Below are positions 53,891-62,578 of a stretch of DNA of 64,000 bases, one piece after another. The DNA is from Acetobacter malorum (GTDB taxonomy: Bacteria > Pseudomonadota > Alphaproteobacteria > Acetobacterales > Acetobacteraceae), in the NCBI RefSeq assembly GCF_001580615.1, contig NZ_LHZC01000051.1:62001-126000 (forward strand), in the 5' to 3' direction. Made by a program: the position numbers and the translations under genes. How positions within the stretch are numbered: position 1 is the stretch's first letter; each line of letters opens with the position of its first letter. The notes under the pieces are model-generated. The model saw nothing but the letters and a program-made list of their open reading frames with translations. It ran no database searches and had not been told where the DNA came from.

Positions 53891-55309
53891 ATGCCTGAAA
53901 ACGCCGCCTCCGCCGCAGAGCGCCTGCAAGCTGTTCTGACCACACTGCGGACCACCATGGATACGCAGATCAGCACCGCGCCTTCTGTGCGGGAAGAACA
54001 TAGCCACGGCGAGGCGATGAATGCTGCCTGCCTGCCAGAGGCTGTGGTTTTTGCAGAAAGCACGGATGATGTTTCGGCTGTTCTCCGTGCCTGCCACGCC
54101 CAGCGCGTGCCGGTAGTGGCGTTTGGGGCTGGCACATCGGTTGAGGGGCATGTGGTGCCGCCGGAGCATGCCATCAGTCTCGACCTCTCTCGCATGACCA
54201 GTATTCTTGCGGTCAACGCGGAAGATCTGGATTGCCGCGTGCAGGCTGGCCTGACACGCCAGAGCCTGAATGCACAGATCCGCGATACCGGATTGTTCTT
54301 TCCGGTGGACCCCGGTGGCGAGGCCACACTGGGCGGCATGTGCGCAACCCGCGCCTCTGGCACCGCTGCCGTGCGCTACGGCACCATGAAGGAAAATGTG
54401 CTGGGTCTGACGGTGGTTCTGGCAACAGGTGAGATTATCCAGACAGGAGGACGTGTGCGGAAGTCTTCGACCGGGTATGATCTGACGTCTCTGTTTGTTG
54501 GGTCAGAAGGCACGCTGGGTATTATTACGGAAGTCCAGCTGAAATTGCATGGGCGTCCTGAAACATTGTCTGCCGCCGTCTGTCAGTTTGAAAATCTGCA
54601 TGATGCTGTGCAGACCGCCATGGAAATCATTCAGTGCGGTATTCCCATCAACCGCGTAGAACTGATGGACCCTGTGCAGATGCAGGCCTCCATTCAGTTT
54701 TCCAAACTGGAAGGGTATCGCCCCCTTACCACGCTGTTTTTTGAGTTTGCCGGTGCCCCCGCAGCAGTGCAGGAACAGGTGAGCGCAACGGAAGCCTTGG
54801 TAGAAGCCAATAACGGGCTCGGTTTTGCATGGGCTGAAAGTGCGGAAGATCGCTCCCGCCTCTGGAAAGCCCGGCATGACGCGTTCTGGGCTGCCAAAGC
54901 GCTGGACCCGCAGGCGCGCGTTATTTCCACAGACTGCATTGTGCCCATCTCCCGCCTCGGCACTCTGATTGATGGGGTGTATGAGGATATCAAAGCCTCC
55001 GGCCTGCGTGCCCCGTTGCTGGGCCATGTAGGGGATGGGAACTTCCATACCCTGATTATTACGGAAGACACACCCGAAGGACACGCACAGGCATGGGAGT
55101 TGGACAAGAAGATTGTTGCCCGTGCACTGGCTCTGGAAGGCTCATGCAGCGGGGAACATGGCGTTGGCATGGGTAAGCTCGATTTTCTGGAAACTGAGCA
55201 TGGAGCCGGAGCTCTGAGCGTGATGCGTGCTTTAAAAAATACCATGGACCCGCACCACATTCTCAATCCGGGCAAGCTTTTACCGACCGGGCCAGTCTAT
55301 CAGGGATAA
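53891..55309 (+). CDS. FAD-linked oxidase, D-lactate dehydrogenase/GlcD type
   Basis: 472 residues; the codon before ATG 53891 is GTG, also possible. VPVVAFGAGTSVEGHVVPPE is the PP-loop of the FAD-binding domain (FAD_binding_4). Then GGEATLGGMCATRASGTAAV, RVRKSSTGYDLTSLFVGSEG, the C-terminal catalytic domain with APLLGHVGDGNFHTLII, and CSGEHGVGMGKLDFLE. The length and order fit cytochrome-linked D-lactate dehydrogenases and GlcD. It oxidises a D-2-hydroxy acid and passes electrons to the quinone pool. GlcE and GlcF partners are absent, favouring a lactate-type enzyme. No signal peptide. Confidence 0.85.
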   Translation: MPENAASAAERLQAVLTTLRTTMDTQISTAPSVREEHSHGEAMNAACLPEAVVFAESTDDVSAVLRACHAQRVPVVAFGAGTSVEGHVVPPEHAISLDLSRMTSILAVNAEDLDCRVQAGLTRQSLNAQIRDTGLFFPVDPGGEATLGGMCATRASGTAAVRYGTMKENVLGLTVVLATGEIIQTGGRVRKSSTGYDLTSLFVGSEGTLGIITEVQLKLHGRPETLSAAVCQFENLHDAVQTAMEIIQCGIPINRVELMDPVQMQASIQFSKLEGYRPLTTLFFEFAGAPAAVQEQVSATEALVEANNGLGFAWAESAEDRSRLWKARHDAFWAAKALDPQARVISTDCIVPISRLGTLIDGVYEDIKASGLRAPLLGHVGDGNFHTLIITEDTPEGHAQAWELDKKIVARALALEGSCSGEHGVGMGKLDFLETEHGAGALSVMRALKNTMDPHHILNPGKLLPTGPVYQG

Positions 55310-55600
55310 AACGGTTATCGTCCCACACGGAACACGGAGAGGGATGCAGACGGCACACAGTTTGTGGTGCTTAACTCTCTCCGGCTAGGCGGACGCGTTG
55401 GGAGCGGGACGCCGTTGGCACCCGTGGCCACAAGGTTCTATGCTCAGGATGATCGATATCCTGCGTGAACAAATATGCTTCATACAAAAACACATGGAAA
55501 TAAAGGTGTTTTCATTCACTCAAAAAAGACCTATGAAATAATCTTATTAAGAACATATGTTTTTTACGATTTTAAATTTATCGAAAAATAAGGGCGCTGA
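55310..55600. other. Intergenic region before the large glycosyltransferase
   Basis: The first 130 bp are GC-rich and unrecognised; the rest is strongly AT-rich like the following gene. CAGGAT/ATCCTG with a 7-nt loop near 55446-55464 is a small dyad. No gene seen. Confidence 0.4.
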
Positions 55601-58600
55601 ATGATTACAGAAAATACGATTTTTCGTAAATTCTTGATCAAAATTCTTTTGACTATTGAATATTCAGTCGAAAAAGAAAAATCCAGTTCTTTGGATTTTT
55701 CGTCTTTTCCCAAGCGTCTGGAAAACTGGGAATATTTACAAAGAGTTCAGCCTGATAACGGACTGATTACAATGGGGATCGGGATCATACGGCTGCTTCT
55801 TGGCATCCCGACAGCCTCTGAGCCCTTTGAATTCATCGCATCACGATCACAATCACGCATCTGCCGTATTTTACTGGTCGCAACCCGATTGCGGTTTTCG
55901 CACTACACACAGGCTTATGAGGAATTCCAGTCTCTTCTGGGCACCTATACGGACCTTGATCTCCCCGCTTTTCAGGTTCTGGCTCAGGCCATGTGTTTTG
56001 CTACAAACAAGGCAGGATGGTGTACATTTTCAGGCTCTGGCAAGCTTCACCTGACTTTTCGCAGACCTGTTGATCCGCAAGATATCAGCGTTGCCATAGA
56101 TGGCGTTAGGTATCCTGCTTCTTCCTTTAAAATTCTTTCAAATAATAAGAAAATTTCCATTACTCTTCCGTCAGAGTGGAAAACATTCAAGCAGGTCCAC
56201 GTTACGATCCAGCACGATGCCTTGCTTGGTGGTCTCTTTGAAATCCCGCATTTTCTTAAAACAGAAGGGTTTGTTTCCTCTGGGCCCGATGGCCTTTCTG
56301 GCTGGGCCCGTTATCCATCCAACCCGGAAGGTGCAGTCAAACTCGTCCTTAAGCCTCATCATCATAGTCAGAAGCCTATCCACTTTTTTACCGATACGAT
56401 AAAATTTTTCGCGCCAGAAAACATTGCCGGAGACGCAATCAAGAATTCTTTTTCCATAAAAAAGGAAAAACTTGCGTCAAAAGGAACTGTGTTCAGTGTT
56501 TGCTCTGAGTATGGCAAACCTTTGTATGGCAGCCCTCTCGCTCTTGATCCTTTTGCTGAAAGCGCCAGACAGTATGCGCAGGAGATAGCTCGCCTCTTTC
56601 CCGCCGTCCCCTTGAAGGAAAGTGATTCCCCGCCTGCTCTCCTCTCAGAAAAATCGAGCACAACACGAAAATGGCCTTCTGTTGCGATTATTATTCCAGT
56701 TTATAATGGTTTTTCAGCTACCAAAAATTGTATTACTCTATGCCTAAAGCACAAAGCGCCGCATGCCCGATTCATTATCGTCAATGACGCTTCACCAAAT
56801 TCTGATATTCTAGAATACCTTTCCCAAATAAAGAATAAACCTGCTGTGTTGATCCTCAATAATGAGGAAAACCTTGGCTTTCCAAAATCTGTCAATCGAG
56901 GTTTACGTCATAGAAGACCGCAGGAAGACGTTGTTTTACTGAACAGTGATACCCTTGTGTGTCGCAACTGGCTGACACAGCTCCAGAGAGCAGCCTATAC
57001 AGAAGCTGACATTGGAACAGCAACGCCTCTCTCAAATAACGCCACCATTTTCAGCTATCCTTCCACAACCGGGATCAACCCCATTCCTGATGCCAGAGCG
57101 TGTCAGGACATCAGCGCTGTCATGGGCAGGGTCTGGCAGGGAGAGACGGTTGATGTGCCGACCGCTCACGGATTTTGCATGTATGTCAAATCTGCCTGTC
57201 TGGAGCAAACCGGTTTGCTCCGCGAAGATATTTTTGCGCAAGGCTACGGGGAGGAAAATGATTTTTCGCGTCGGGCCTCAGCGTTAGGCTGGCGCCATGT
57301 CGCCTGTCTCGGAACCTTTGTCGGGCACGCTGAAAGCCAGTCGTTCAGCCCCGTCAAATCCGATCTGATTGCCAGAAACCTGCATGTTCTGAATGGGCTG
57401 CATCCGGGTTACGATCAGCTTGTAACACGCTGGCAGAACCGGGACCCACTCGCCCCTTACAGAAAAAAACTGGATCTGGCCCGTCTGCATCAAAGCAGAC
57501 CGTTTTTGAAATCCGTTATTCTGATCAGGCATGATCGGGAAGGCGGCATTCTGCGCCATGTCTGGCACCGTGCGTCTCTTTACGAACAGGCAGGTGTTTT
57601 TGCATTTGTCATGGTACCTGAACGTCATCGTTCTGGCCGCCTGGTCTGGAGACTGACGTCACTGCGGGACAAAGACTATCCAAACCTGACCATTCCCCGC
57701 AATGCCTTTAGTTTCAGAGCACTTTACAAAGAACTCAACTGCACGAAATTTGAAATCCATAGTTATATTGGCAGCACGATTGAAAAGATTTTCAGTCTTT
57801 CAGAGCTTGGTTTGCCGTATGACGTTTATATTCATGATTATTCCTGGTTCTGCCCACGCATCACGCTGGTAGCGGATCAAAACCATTATTGTGGCGAACC
57901 TGACCTTCAAACTTGTCTGAGCTGTATCAACACCTTTGGCAGCCGAACTGATGACCCAGCCCCTTTACAAAAACTCCGTCAGTGGAGCCAGCGTATTCTG
58001 GACACTGCAGAACATGTCATCTGCCCTTCTCAAGATGCAGCAAACCGCGTCACACGACAGTTCACCACCATTCAGACAGATGTTACGCCGTGGGAGCATA
58101 TTCTGAATGTTGATACGCTCTTTTTTCCTCCAAAAGCACACCATGAAAAACGTATTGTCGGGATTTTAGGTGCAATCAGTATTGAAAAAGGCTATGATAT
58201 TCTTATCAATTTAGCGAACTTCATCAAAACCCACCATATTCCCATCCATCTGGTTATTATTGGTTATAGCTGTGATGACGCGCCGCTTCTGGAAACAGGC
58301 GTTGTCACCATGACTGGCCGTTATCAGGAATATGAAATACAGCCATTGACCGAAAAATATGCGATCGACTGGTTTTTTCTGCCGTCTCTCTGGCCTGAGA
58401 CATGGTCCTATGTGTTGACGCACATCTGGGCGAGCAACAGAGCCACTATTGTATATGATATTGGCGCGCCGGCAGAAAGAATAAAGCAGGCCGGCGGCGG
58501 GCTGGTGATCCCACTGCACACTTCCCTGCCTTCTCTTATTGCCATTCTCATGGCGCCGTATAACTATCTGGGGGTTTTCAAAACACAGGGCGACGCTCTT

Positions 58601-58624
58601 GGCGATCTGTTAGTCCGACCCTGA
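55601..58624 (+). CDS. Large multidomain glycosyltransferase (GT2 plus GT4-like)
   Basis: 1007 residues. Residues 1-350 are unrecognised with a possible carbohydrate-binding-like middle (FKQVHVTIQHDALLGGLFEI). The GT2 domain spans about 365-620: VAIIIPVYNGFSATKNCITL, NEENLGFPKSVNRGLR, VVLLNSDTLVCRNWL and EDIFAQGYGEENDFSRRAS. A C-terminal GT4-like domain follows at 640-1000: KRIVGILGAISIEKGYDILI, LVIIGYSCDD and ETWSYVLTHIWASNRATIVY. The Ile/Asn/Lys-rich composition is unlike polA-type neighbours and suggests transfer. It probably builds a cell-surface polysaccharide or glycosylates a protein; the sugar cannot be read. Confidence 0.82.
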   Translation: MITENTIFRKFLIKILLTIEYSVEKEKSSSLDFSSFPKRLENWEYLQRVQPDNGLITMGIGIIRLLLGIPTASEPFEFIASRSQSRICRILLVATRLRFSHYTQAYEEFQSLLGTYTDLDLPAFQVLAQAMCFATNKAGWCTFSGSGKLHLTFRRPVDPQDISVAIDGVRYPASSFKILSNNKKISITLPSEWKTFKQVHVTIQHDALLGGLFEIPHFLKTEGFVSSGPDGLSGWARYPSNPEGAVKLVLKPHHHSQKPIHFFTDTIKFFAPENIAGDAIKNSFSIKKEKLASKGTVFSVCSEYGKPLYGSPLALDPFAESARQYAQEIARLFPAVPLKESDSPPALLSEKSSTTRKWPSVAIIIPVYNGFSATKNCITLCLKHKAPHARFIIVNDASPNSDILEYLSQIKNKPAVLILNNEENLGFPKSVNRGLRHRRPQEDVVLLNSDTLVCRNWLTQLQRAAYTEADIGTATPLSNNATIFSYPSTTGINPIPDARACQDISAVMGRVWQGETVDVPTAHGFCMYVKSACLEQTGLLREDIFAQGYGEENDFSRRASALGWRHVACLGTFVGHAESQSFSPVKSDLIARNLHVLNGLHPGYDQLVTRWQNRDPLAPYRKKLDLARLHQSRPFLKSVILIRHDREGGILRHVWHRASLYEQAGVFAFVMVPERHRSGRLVWRLTSLRDKDYPNLTIPRNAFSFRALYKELNCTKFEIHSYIGSTIEKIFSLSELGLPYDVYIHDYSWFCPRITLVADQNHYCGEPDLQTCLSCINTFGSRTDDPAPLQKLRQWSQRILDTAEHVICPSQDAANRVTRQFTTIQTDVTPWEHILNVDTLFFPPKAHHEKRIVGILGAISIEKGYDILINLANFIKTHHIPIHLVIIGYSCDDAPLLETGVVTMTGRYQEYEIQPLTEKYAIDWFFLPSLWPETWSYVLTHIWASNRATIVYDIGAPAERIKQAGGGLVIPLHTSLPSLIAILMAPYNYLGVFKTQGDALGDLLVRP

Positions 58625-58662
58625 TTTTTAATTCGATTACCCCACAATTACGGTAGAATATT

Positions 58663-58914
58663 ATGTTACACGCTCTGGAAATACCGGCATTTATCATTCT
58701 TTCTCTTGGAGTATTTTTTATTATTCCACCCCTTCTCATTCTAGGACTTGTTTTAACAGTCCGAGAGGTGGTTTTTTATTCCGATAGCCGAAAAAAGAAA
58801 ATGGGACTAATTTTTATTTCTTTACTCTACCTATGGGGTATTTTTTCTTACGTATTTTTTCTCTTTGCCATAGCCGAATTTGGGAAAGCCATCTTTTCAG
58901 GCGTCATTTCATGA
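58663..58914 (+). CDS. Small membrane protein of unknown family (83 aa)
   Basis: Two strongly hydrophobic segments, ILSLGVFFIIPPLLILGLVL and IFISLLYLWGIFSYVFFLFA, separated by a charged loop YSDSRKKKMG, so it is probably a two-helix membrane protein. AT-rich and 38 bp after the large glycosyltransferase, on the same strand; it may belong to the same transferred unit. No match recognised. It converges on a histidine phosphatase gene. Confidence 0.55.
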   Translation: MLHALEIPAFIILSLGVFFIIPPLLILGLVLTVREVVFYSDSRKKKMGLIFISLLYLWGIFSYVFFLFAIAEFGKAIFSGVIS

Positions 58915-58970
58915 AGATATGATACCTGAATGCACCATACACTTCATCAAACAATGTTTTAAAGAATTTC

Positions 58971-59576
58971 TCAGTCCGCCATCACGGTCAGTTGCCATGC
59001 TGCTGGACCAGTCTGTTCTTCCGGGGGCTGAATCCACAGCGGCGTGGCGTTAGGCAGGCGAACATTGGCGGGGAGGCTCATAGCGGAGCGGAGCGCCCGG
59101 AACAGTGCACCGTGTGCGACAATCAGAGGGATACCCCCCACTTCCGTCGCCCGGTTGACCGCAGCAACAGCACGCGCCCGCAGGTCTGCAAAAGGTTCGG
59201 CACCCTTGGGGGTATAGTCTCCGGCAATCCAGCTATCGTACCAGTCGCCCATCGGCTGGCCTTCCTGCTCACCAAAGCAGACTTCTTCCAGCCCGATATC
59301 GGTCGTCAGCGGCAGAGGGGCACATCCCTCCGCCACCAATCCCTGTTGCACAATAGTGGCCGTTTTCAGCGCCCGGTCGAGCGGGGAGCTGACAATGTGC
59401 GTGATGGGCGCATGGGTTTGAATGCCATCCTGAAACAGCTTCGCCGCAGCATCGGCCTGTGCAATCCCCGTCGCGTTCAGGGGCACGTTGGTGCGCCCCT
59501 GAGACAGACCTTCACGGTTCCAGTCGGTCTGGCCGTGACGAAGATACCAGTAAGAGCGGGGGTGAAGCTGTGTCAT
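58971..59576 (-). CDS. Histidine phosphatase family protein (phosphoglycerate mutase-like)
   Basis: 201 residues from ATG 59576; a TTG three codons upstream is also in frame. Catalytic RHGQTDWNREGLSQGR near the N-terminus, SSPLDRALKTATIV, and HGALFRALRSA with the second His. The family contains cofactor-dependent phosphoglycerate mutases and many phosphatases; the short length and lack of the full PGM text favour a phosphatase. The prs stop lies 6 bp before its start codon, so it is translationally coupled to ribose-phosphate synthesis, a hint at a phosphosugar or nucleotide substrate. Confidence 0.85.
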   Translation of the reverse strand: MTQLHPRSYWYLRHGQTDWNREGLSQGRTNVPLNATGIAQADAAAKLFQDGIQTHAPITHIVSSPLDRALKTATIVQQGLVAEGCAPLPLTTDIGLEEVCFGEQEGQPMGDWYDSWIAGDYTPKGAEPFADLRARAVAAVNRATEVGGIPLIVAHGALFRALRSAMSLPANVRLPNATPLWIQPPEEQTGPAAWQLTVMAD

Positions 59577-59581
59577 GGATC

Positions 59582-60514
59582 TCAATCAAACAGGGAGGAG
59601 ACGGAACTTTCATCAGCAACGGCCCGCATGGCCTGTGCCAGCAGGTTGGAAATGGTCACCTGCCGGATGTTCTGTGCTGCCGTCACACTTTCAGTGGCCA
59701 TGATGCTATCCGTCAAGGTCAGCATTTCAATCGGGGAGTTCGCAATGCGCTCCACAGCCTGCCCGGTCAGCACACCATGCGTCACGTAAGCACCCACAGA
59801 GGCTGCACCGTTATTGGCAATGGCCCGCGCTGCGTTGCACAGAGAGCCACCGCTATCAACAATATCGTCCACCAGCAGGCAGTGGCGGCCACGCACGTCA
59901 CCAATCACGTTCATCACTTCAGACACACCAGCGCGTTCACGCCGTTTGTCGATGATAGCCAGATCGGTATTCAGGCGCTGCGCCAGCTGACGCGCACGCA
60001 CCACGCCGCCCACGTCCGGGGAGACGATCATCAGGTCACGGTCGCCGTAACGGGTGAGGATATCACGGGTAAACAGCGGGGCGGCATACAGGTTATCCAC
60101 CGGGATGTCGAAGAAGCCCTGAATCTGCATGGCGTGCAGGTCCAGCGTCAGCACACGGCTGGCACCGGCTTCCACCAGCAGGTTGGCAACCAGCTTGGCG
60201 CTGATAGGCGTGCGGGGGCCGGATTTACGATCCTGCCGCGCATACCCGAAATACGGAATGACTGCGGTGATTCGCCGGGCAGACCCACGCCGCAGCGCGT
60301 CCAGCATAATCAGCAGTTCCATCAGGTTGTCATTTGTCGGGGTGCAGGTGCTCTGGATGACGAACACATCCTCACCACGCACATTTTCATGAATTTCGAC
60401 AAAGACTTCCATATCCGCAAAGCGGCGGACAGTCACATTACACAGAGGCAGGGACAGTTCCGCGGCAACGGCCTTGGCCAGCGGCAGATTGCTGTTACAG
60501 GCGACAATCTTCAT
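59582..60514 (-). CDS. prs: Ribose-phosphate pyrophosphokinase
   Basis: 310 residues, full family length. [20 protein letters not shown], the ATP loop [39 protein letters not shown] and the PRPP loop [19 protein letters not shown], plus the C-terminal SSVSSLFD. It makes 5-phosphoribosyl 1-pyrophosphate from ribose 5-phosphate and ATP for nucleotide, His and NAD synthesis. It is followed closely by the histidine phosphatase gene. It is divergent from the polysaccharide export operon. Fully diagnostic. Confidence 0.97.
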   Translation of the reverse strand: MKIVACNSNLPLAKAVAAELSLPLCNVTVRRFADMEVFVEIHENVRGEDVFVIQSTCTPTNDNLMELLIMLDALRRGSARRITAVIPYFGYARQDRKSGPRTPISAKLVANLLVEAGASRVLTLDLHAMQIQGFFDIPVDNLYAAPLFTRDILTRYGDRDLMIVSPDVGGVVRARQLAQRLNTDLAIIDKRRERAGVSEVMNVIGDVRGRHCLLVDDIVDSGGSLCNAARAIANNGAASVGAYVTHGVLTGQAVERIANSPIEMLTLTDSIMATESVTAAQNIRQVTISNLLAQAMRAVADESSVSSLFD

Positions 60515-60722
60515 GATAAGGAGGGTTCCCGGCTTTTCTACGTTAGGGTGAGACGGCTACAGCGGGGCCGGGTTTAGCAACCACAGGGCCTGTTGTCATC
60601 CATGAGAGACGCTCGACAGGGCAGACACACACGCAGCGTGGCAAAAAAGCACAACCTGAACGCGCCACCTTCACCCACGCTCTTGCGCACAGGCACTCTG
60701 TTCTCTATCGCCATGGAGTATC

Positions 60723-61598
60723 ATGGACAGCATGCAGACCACCCCCGCAACCGGATATACGCCCTCTCCCACCACGCCGGAGCCGGTGCTTACTCTTCTG
60801 CCGGAAAAAGGCACGTCCTACCTTCGCCATGCCTGGCAGGATCTCCTCTCCGGCATGAAACTGGCGCGGCTGGGGGCCACGCTGGGCTGGCTGGATATCA
60901 AACTGCGTTACCGTGGCTCCATCCTCGGCCCGTTCTGGCTGACCGCATCAACCGCCGTCATGGTGGCGGCGATGGGCGTGCTGTATGCCTATCTGATGAA
61001 CATGGATGTGCATAAATATCTGCCCTTCCTGACCCTTTCCCTTGTGCTCTGGGGGTTTGTGGGGAGCACCCTGCAGGATGGATGCACCACCTTCACCTCC
61101 GCCGCAGGGCTCATCCATTCTGCCCGCATGCCCTACAGCCTGCATGTGCTGCGCGCCACGGTGCGGAACCTGCTGACGCTGGCACACAACATCCCTGTGG
61201 TTGTGGTGGTTTTCCTATGGTTCAGGGTAGCCCCCTCGTGGTCCTGGACCATGGGGGCGGCGTGTGCTCTGTGGATTTTTGACAGCTTTATGGCAACACT
61301 GCTGCTCGGCATTCTGGGTGCGCGCTTCCGCGATGTGCCGCCGATTGTGGCTAGCACCCTGCAAATCCTGTTTTTTGTGACCCCCATCCTGTGGGCCCCG
61401 GAGCTGATGAAAACCGGGCAGGACTGGTTGTTGCTGGACCCGTTTTTTCCGCTGATGGAAATTGTGCGAACACCGTTTACCGGGGATATTGTCAACACCG
61501 CCATCTGGCCCGCAGCTCTTGCCTGGTCTGCGGGGCTGACGGTGTTCACCTTCGCACTGTTTGCCCGCATGCGGGCCCGTCTGGCTTATTGGGTGTAA
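60723..61598 (+). CDS. Polysaccharide export ABC transporter permease (Wzm/KpsM type)
   Basis: 291 residues with six membrane segments. The N-terminal RLGATLGWLDIKLRYRGSIL and GPFWLTASTAVMVAAMGVLY match ABC-2-type permeases of the NodJ/KpsM/Wzm kind. GVLYAYLMNMDVHKYLPF fits the second helix and GARFRDVPPIVASTLQILFF the conserved third helix. GGAG 5 nt before ATG 60723. The next gene, 3 bp on, is the ATPase, so they form one exporter. Probable substrate is a lipid-linked O-antigen or capsule-type polysaccharide, consistent with the many glycosyltransferases in the window. Confidence 0.85.
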   Translation: MDSMQTTPATGYTPSPTTPEPVLTLLPEKGTSYLRHAWQDLLSGMKLARLGATLGWLDIKLRYRGSILGPFWLTASTAVMVAAMGVLYAYLMNMDVHKYLPFLTLSLVLWGFVGSTLQDGCTTFTSAAGLIHSARMPYSLHVLRATVRNLLTLAHNIPVVVVVFLWFRVAPSWSWTMGAACALWIFDSFMATLLLGILGARFRDVPPIVASTLQILFFVTPILWAPELMKTGQDWLLLDPFFPLMEIVRTPFTGDIVNTAIWPAALAWSAGLTVFTFALFARMRARLAYWV

Positions 61599-61601
61599 CG
61601 C

Positions 61602-62426
61602 ATGGTCGGTATTACGGTCCGCGATCTGGAAATTTCCTTCCCGCTTTATCACGGCAACGCCCGCAGCCTGAAAAAGACCATCCGCAACTCTCTGAGTGGC
61701 CGGTTTACGCATGATGAGCGAGACCGTGTGGTGGTGCAGGCCCTGCGGGATGTCAGCTTTACGCTCAACCCCGGTGACAGGCTGGGGTTGGTCGGCGGGA
61801 ATGGCGCAGGCAAGACCACGCTTTTGCGCGCACTGGCCGGTATTTATGAACCCGTAAATGGCAGTGTGACCGTCAGCGGGCATATCGGCACACTGCTGGA
61901 CCCCTCACTGGGCATGAACATGGAGCTGACAGGGCGCGAGAACATCCGCCTGCGGGGCATGTTCGCCGGACTTTCCCCCACTGACATCCGCGCGGTGGAA
62001 GAGGATGTGGAAGCCTTTGCCGGGCTTGGCTCCTTTCTGGACCTGCCGGTACAGACCTATAGCTCCGGCATGACCGTGCGGCTTTCCTTCGGCCTCGCCA
62101 CTGCCATCATGCCCGATGTGCTGCTGATGGATGAATGGTTTATGGCGGGGGATGCCTCTTTCCGCCAGCGCGCCCGCAAGCGGCTGGAAACGCTGGTGTC
62201 CAAAGCGGATATTCTGGTGCTGTCCAGCCATATGGCAGACGTTATGGCCGACTGGTGCAACAGGCTGATCTGGATGGAGGAAGGGCGTGTCCGTATGGAC
62301 GGCCCGACCCGCGAGGTTCTGGAAGCCTATCTGGGGCACCCGCTGGAAGATCTGGAGAAAAAGGAAGCGGTTCCTGACCCCATTCTTCCCGCAGAAAATG
62401 CCGCCGAGCCCCTCATCACCCCCTGA
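61602..62426 (+). CDS. Polysaccharide export ABC transporter ATP-binding protein (Wzt/KpsT type)
   Basis: 274 residues. Walker A GGNGAGKTTLLRALAGI, the TGRENIRLRGMFAGLSP Q-loop region, signature TYSSGMTVRLSFGLATAI, and Walker B VLLMDEWFMAGDASFRQRA. This text is typical of KpsT, Wzt and related exporters. It lacks the long C-terminal substrate-binding domain of O-antigen Wzt proteins, so it is more like the KpsT/RfbE short form. Directly follows its permease (3-bp gap), forming an ABC-2 exporter. The remaining tail is Pro/Ala-rich. Confidence 0.9.
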   Translation: MVGITVRDLEISFPLYHGNARSLKKTIRNSLSGRFTHDERDRVVVQALRDVSFTLNPGDRLGLVGGNGAGKTTLLRALAGIYEPVNGSVTVSGHIGTLLDPSLGMNMELTGRENIRLRGMFAGLSPTDIRAVEEDVEAFAGLGSFLDLPVQTYSSGMTVRLSFGLATAIMPDVLLMDEWFMAGDASFRQRARKRLETLVSKADILVLSSHMADVMADWCNRLIWMEEGRVRMDGPTREVLEAYLGHPLEDLEKKEAVPDPILPAENAAEPLITP

Positions 62427-62578
62427 GCCTCATTCCCTCCTGCCTCCTGCCGTGCGCTCCCGGCAGACAGGGCATTCAGCTTTCCCCATTCGCGCCGGAT
62501 AACAGGCATGACATACTCTCCCGCATCGCGCCGGATTGACACGATACGGCACCCGCAAGGTACCAGAACGGAGCATAT

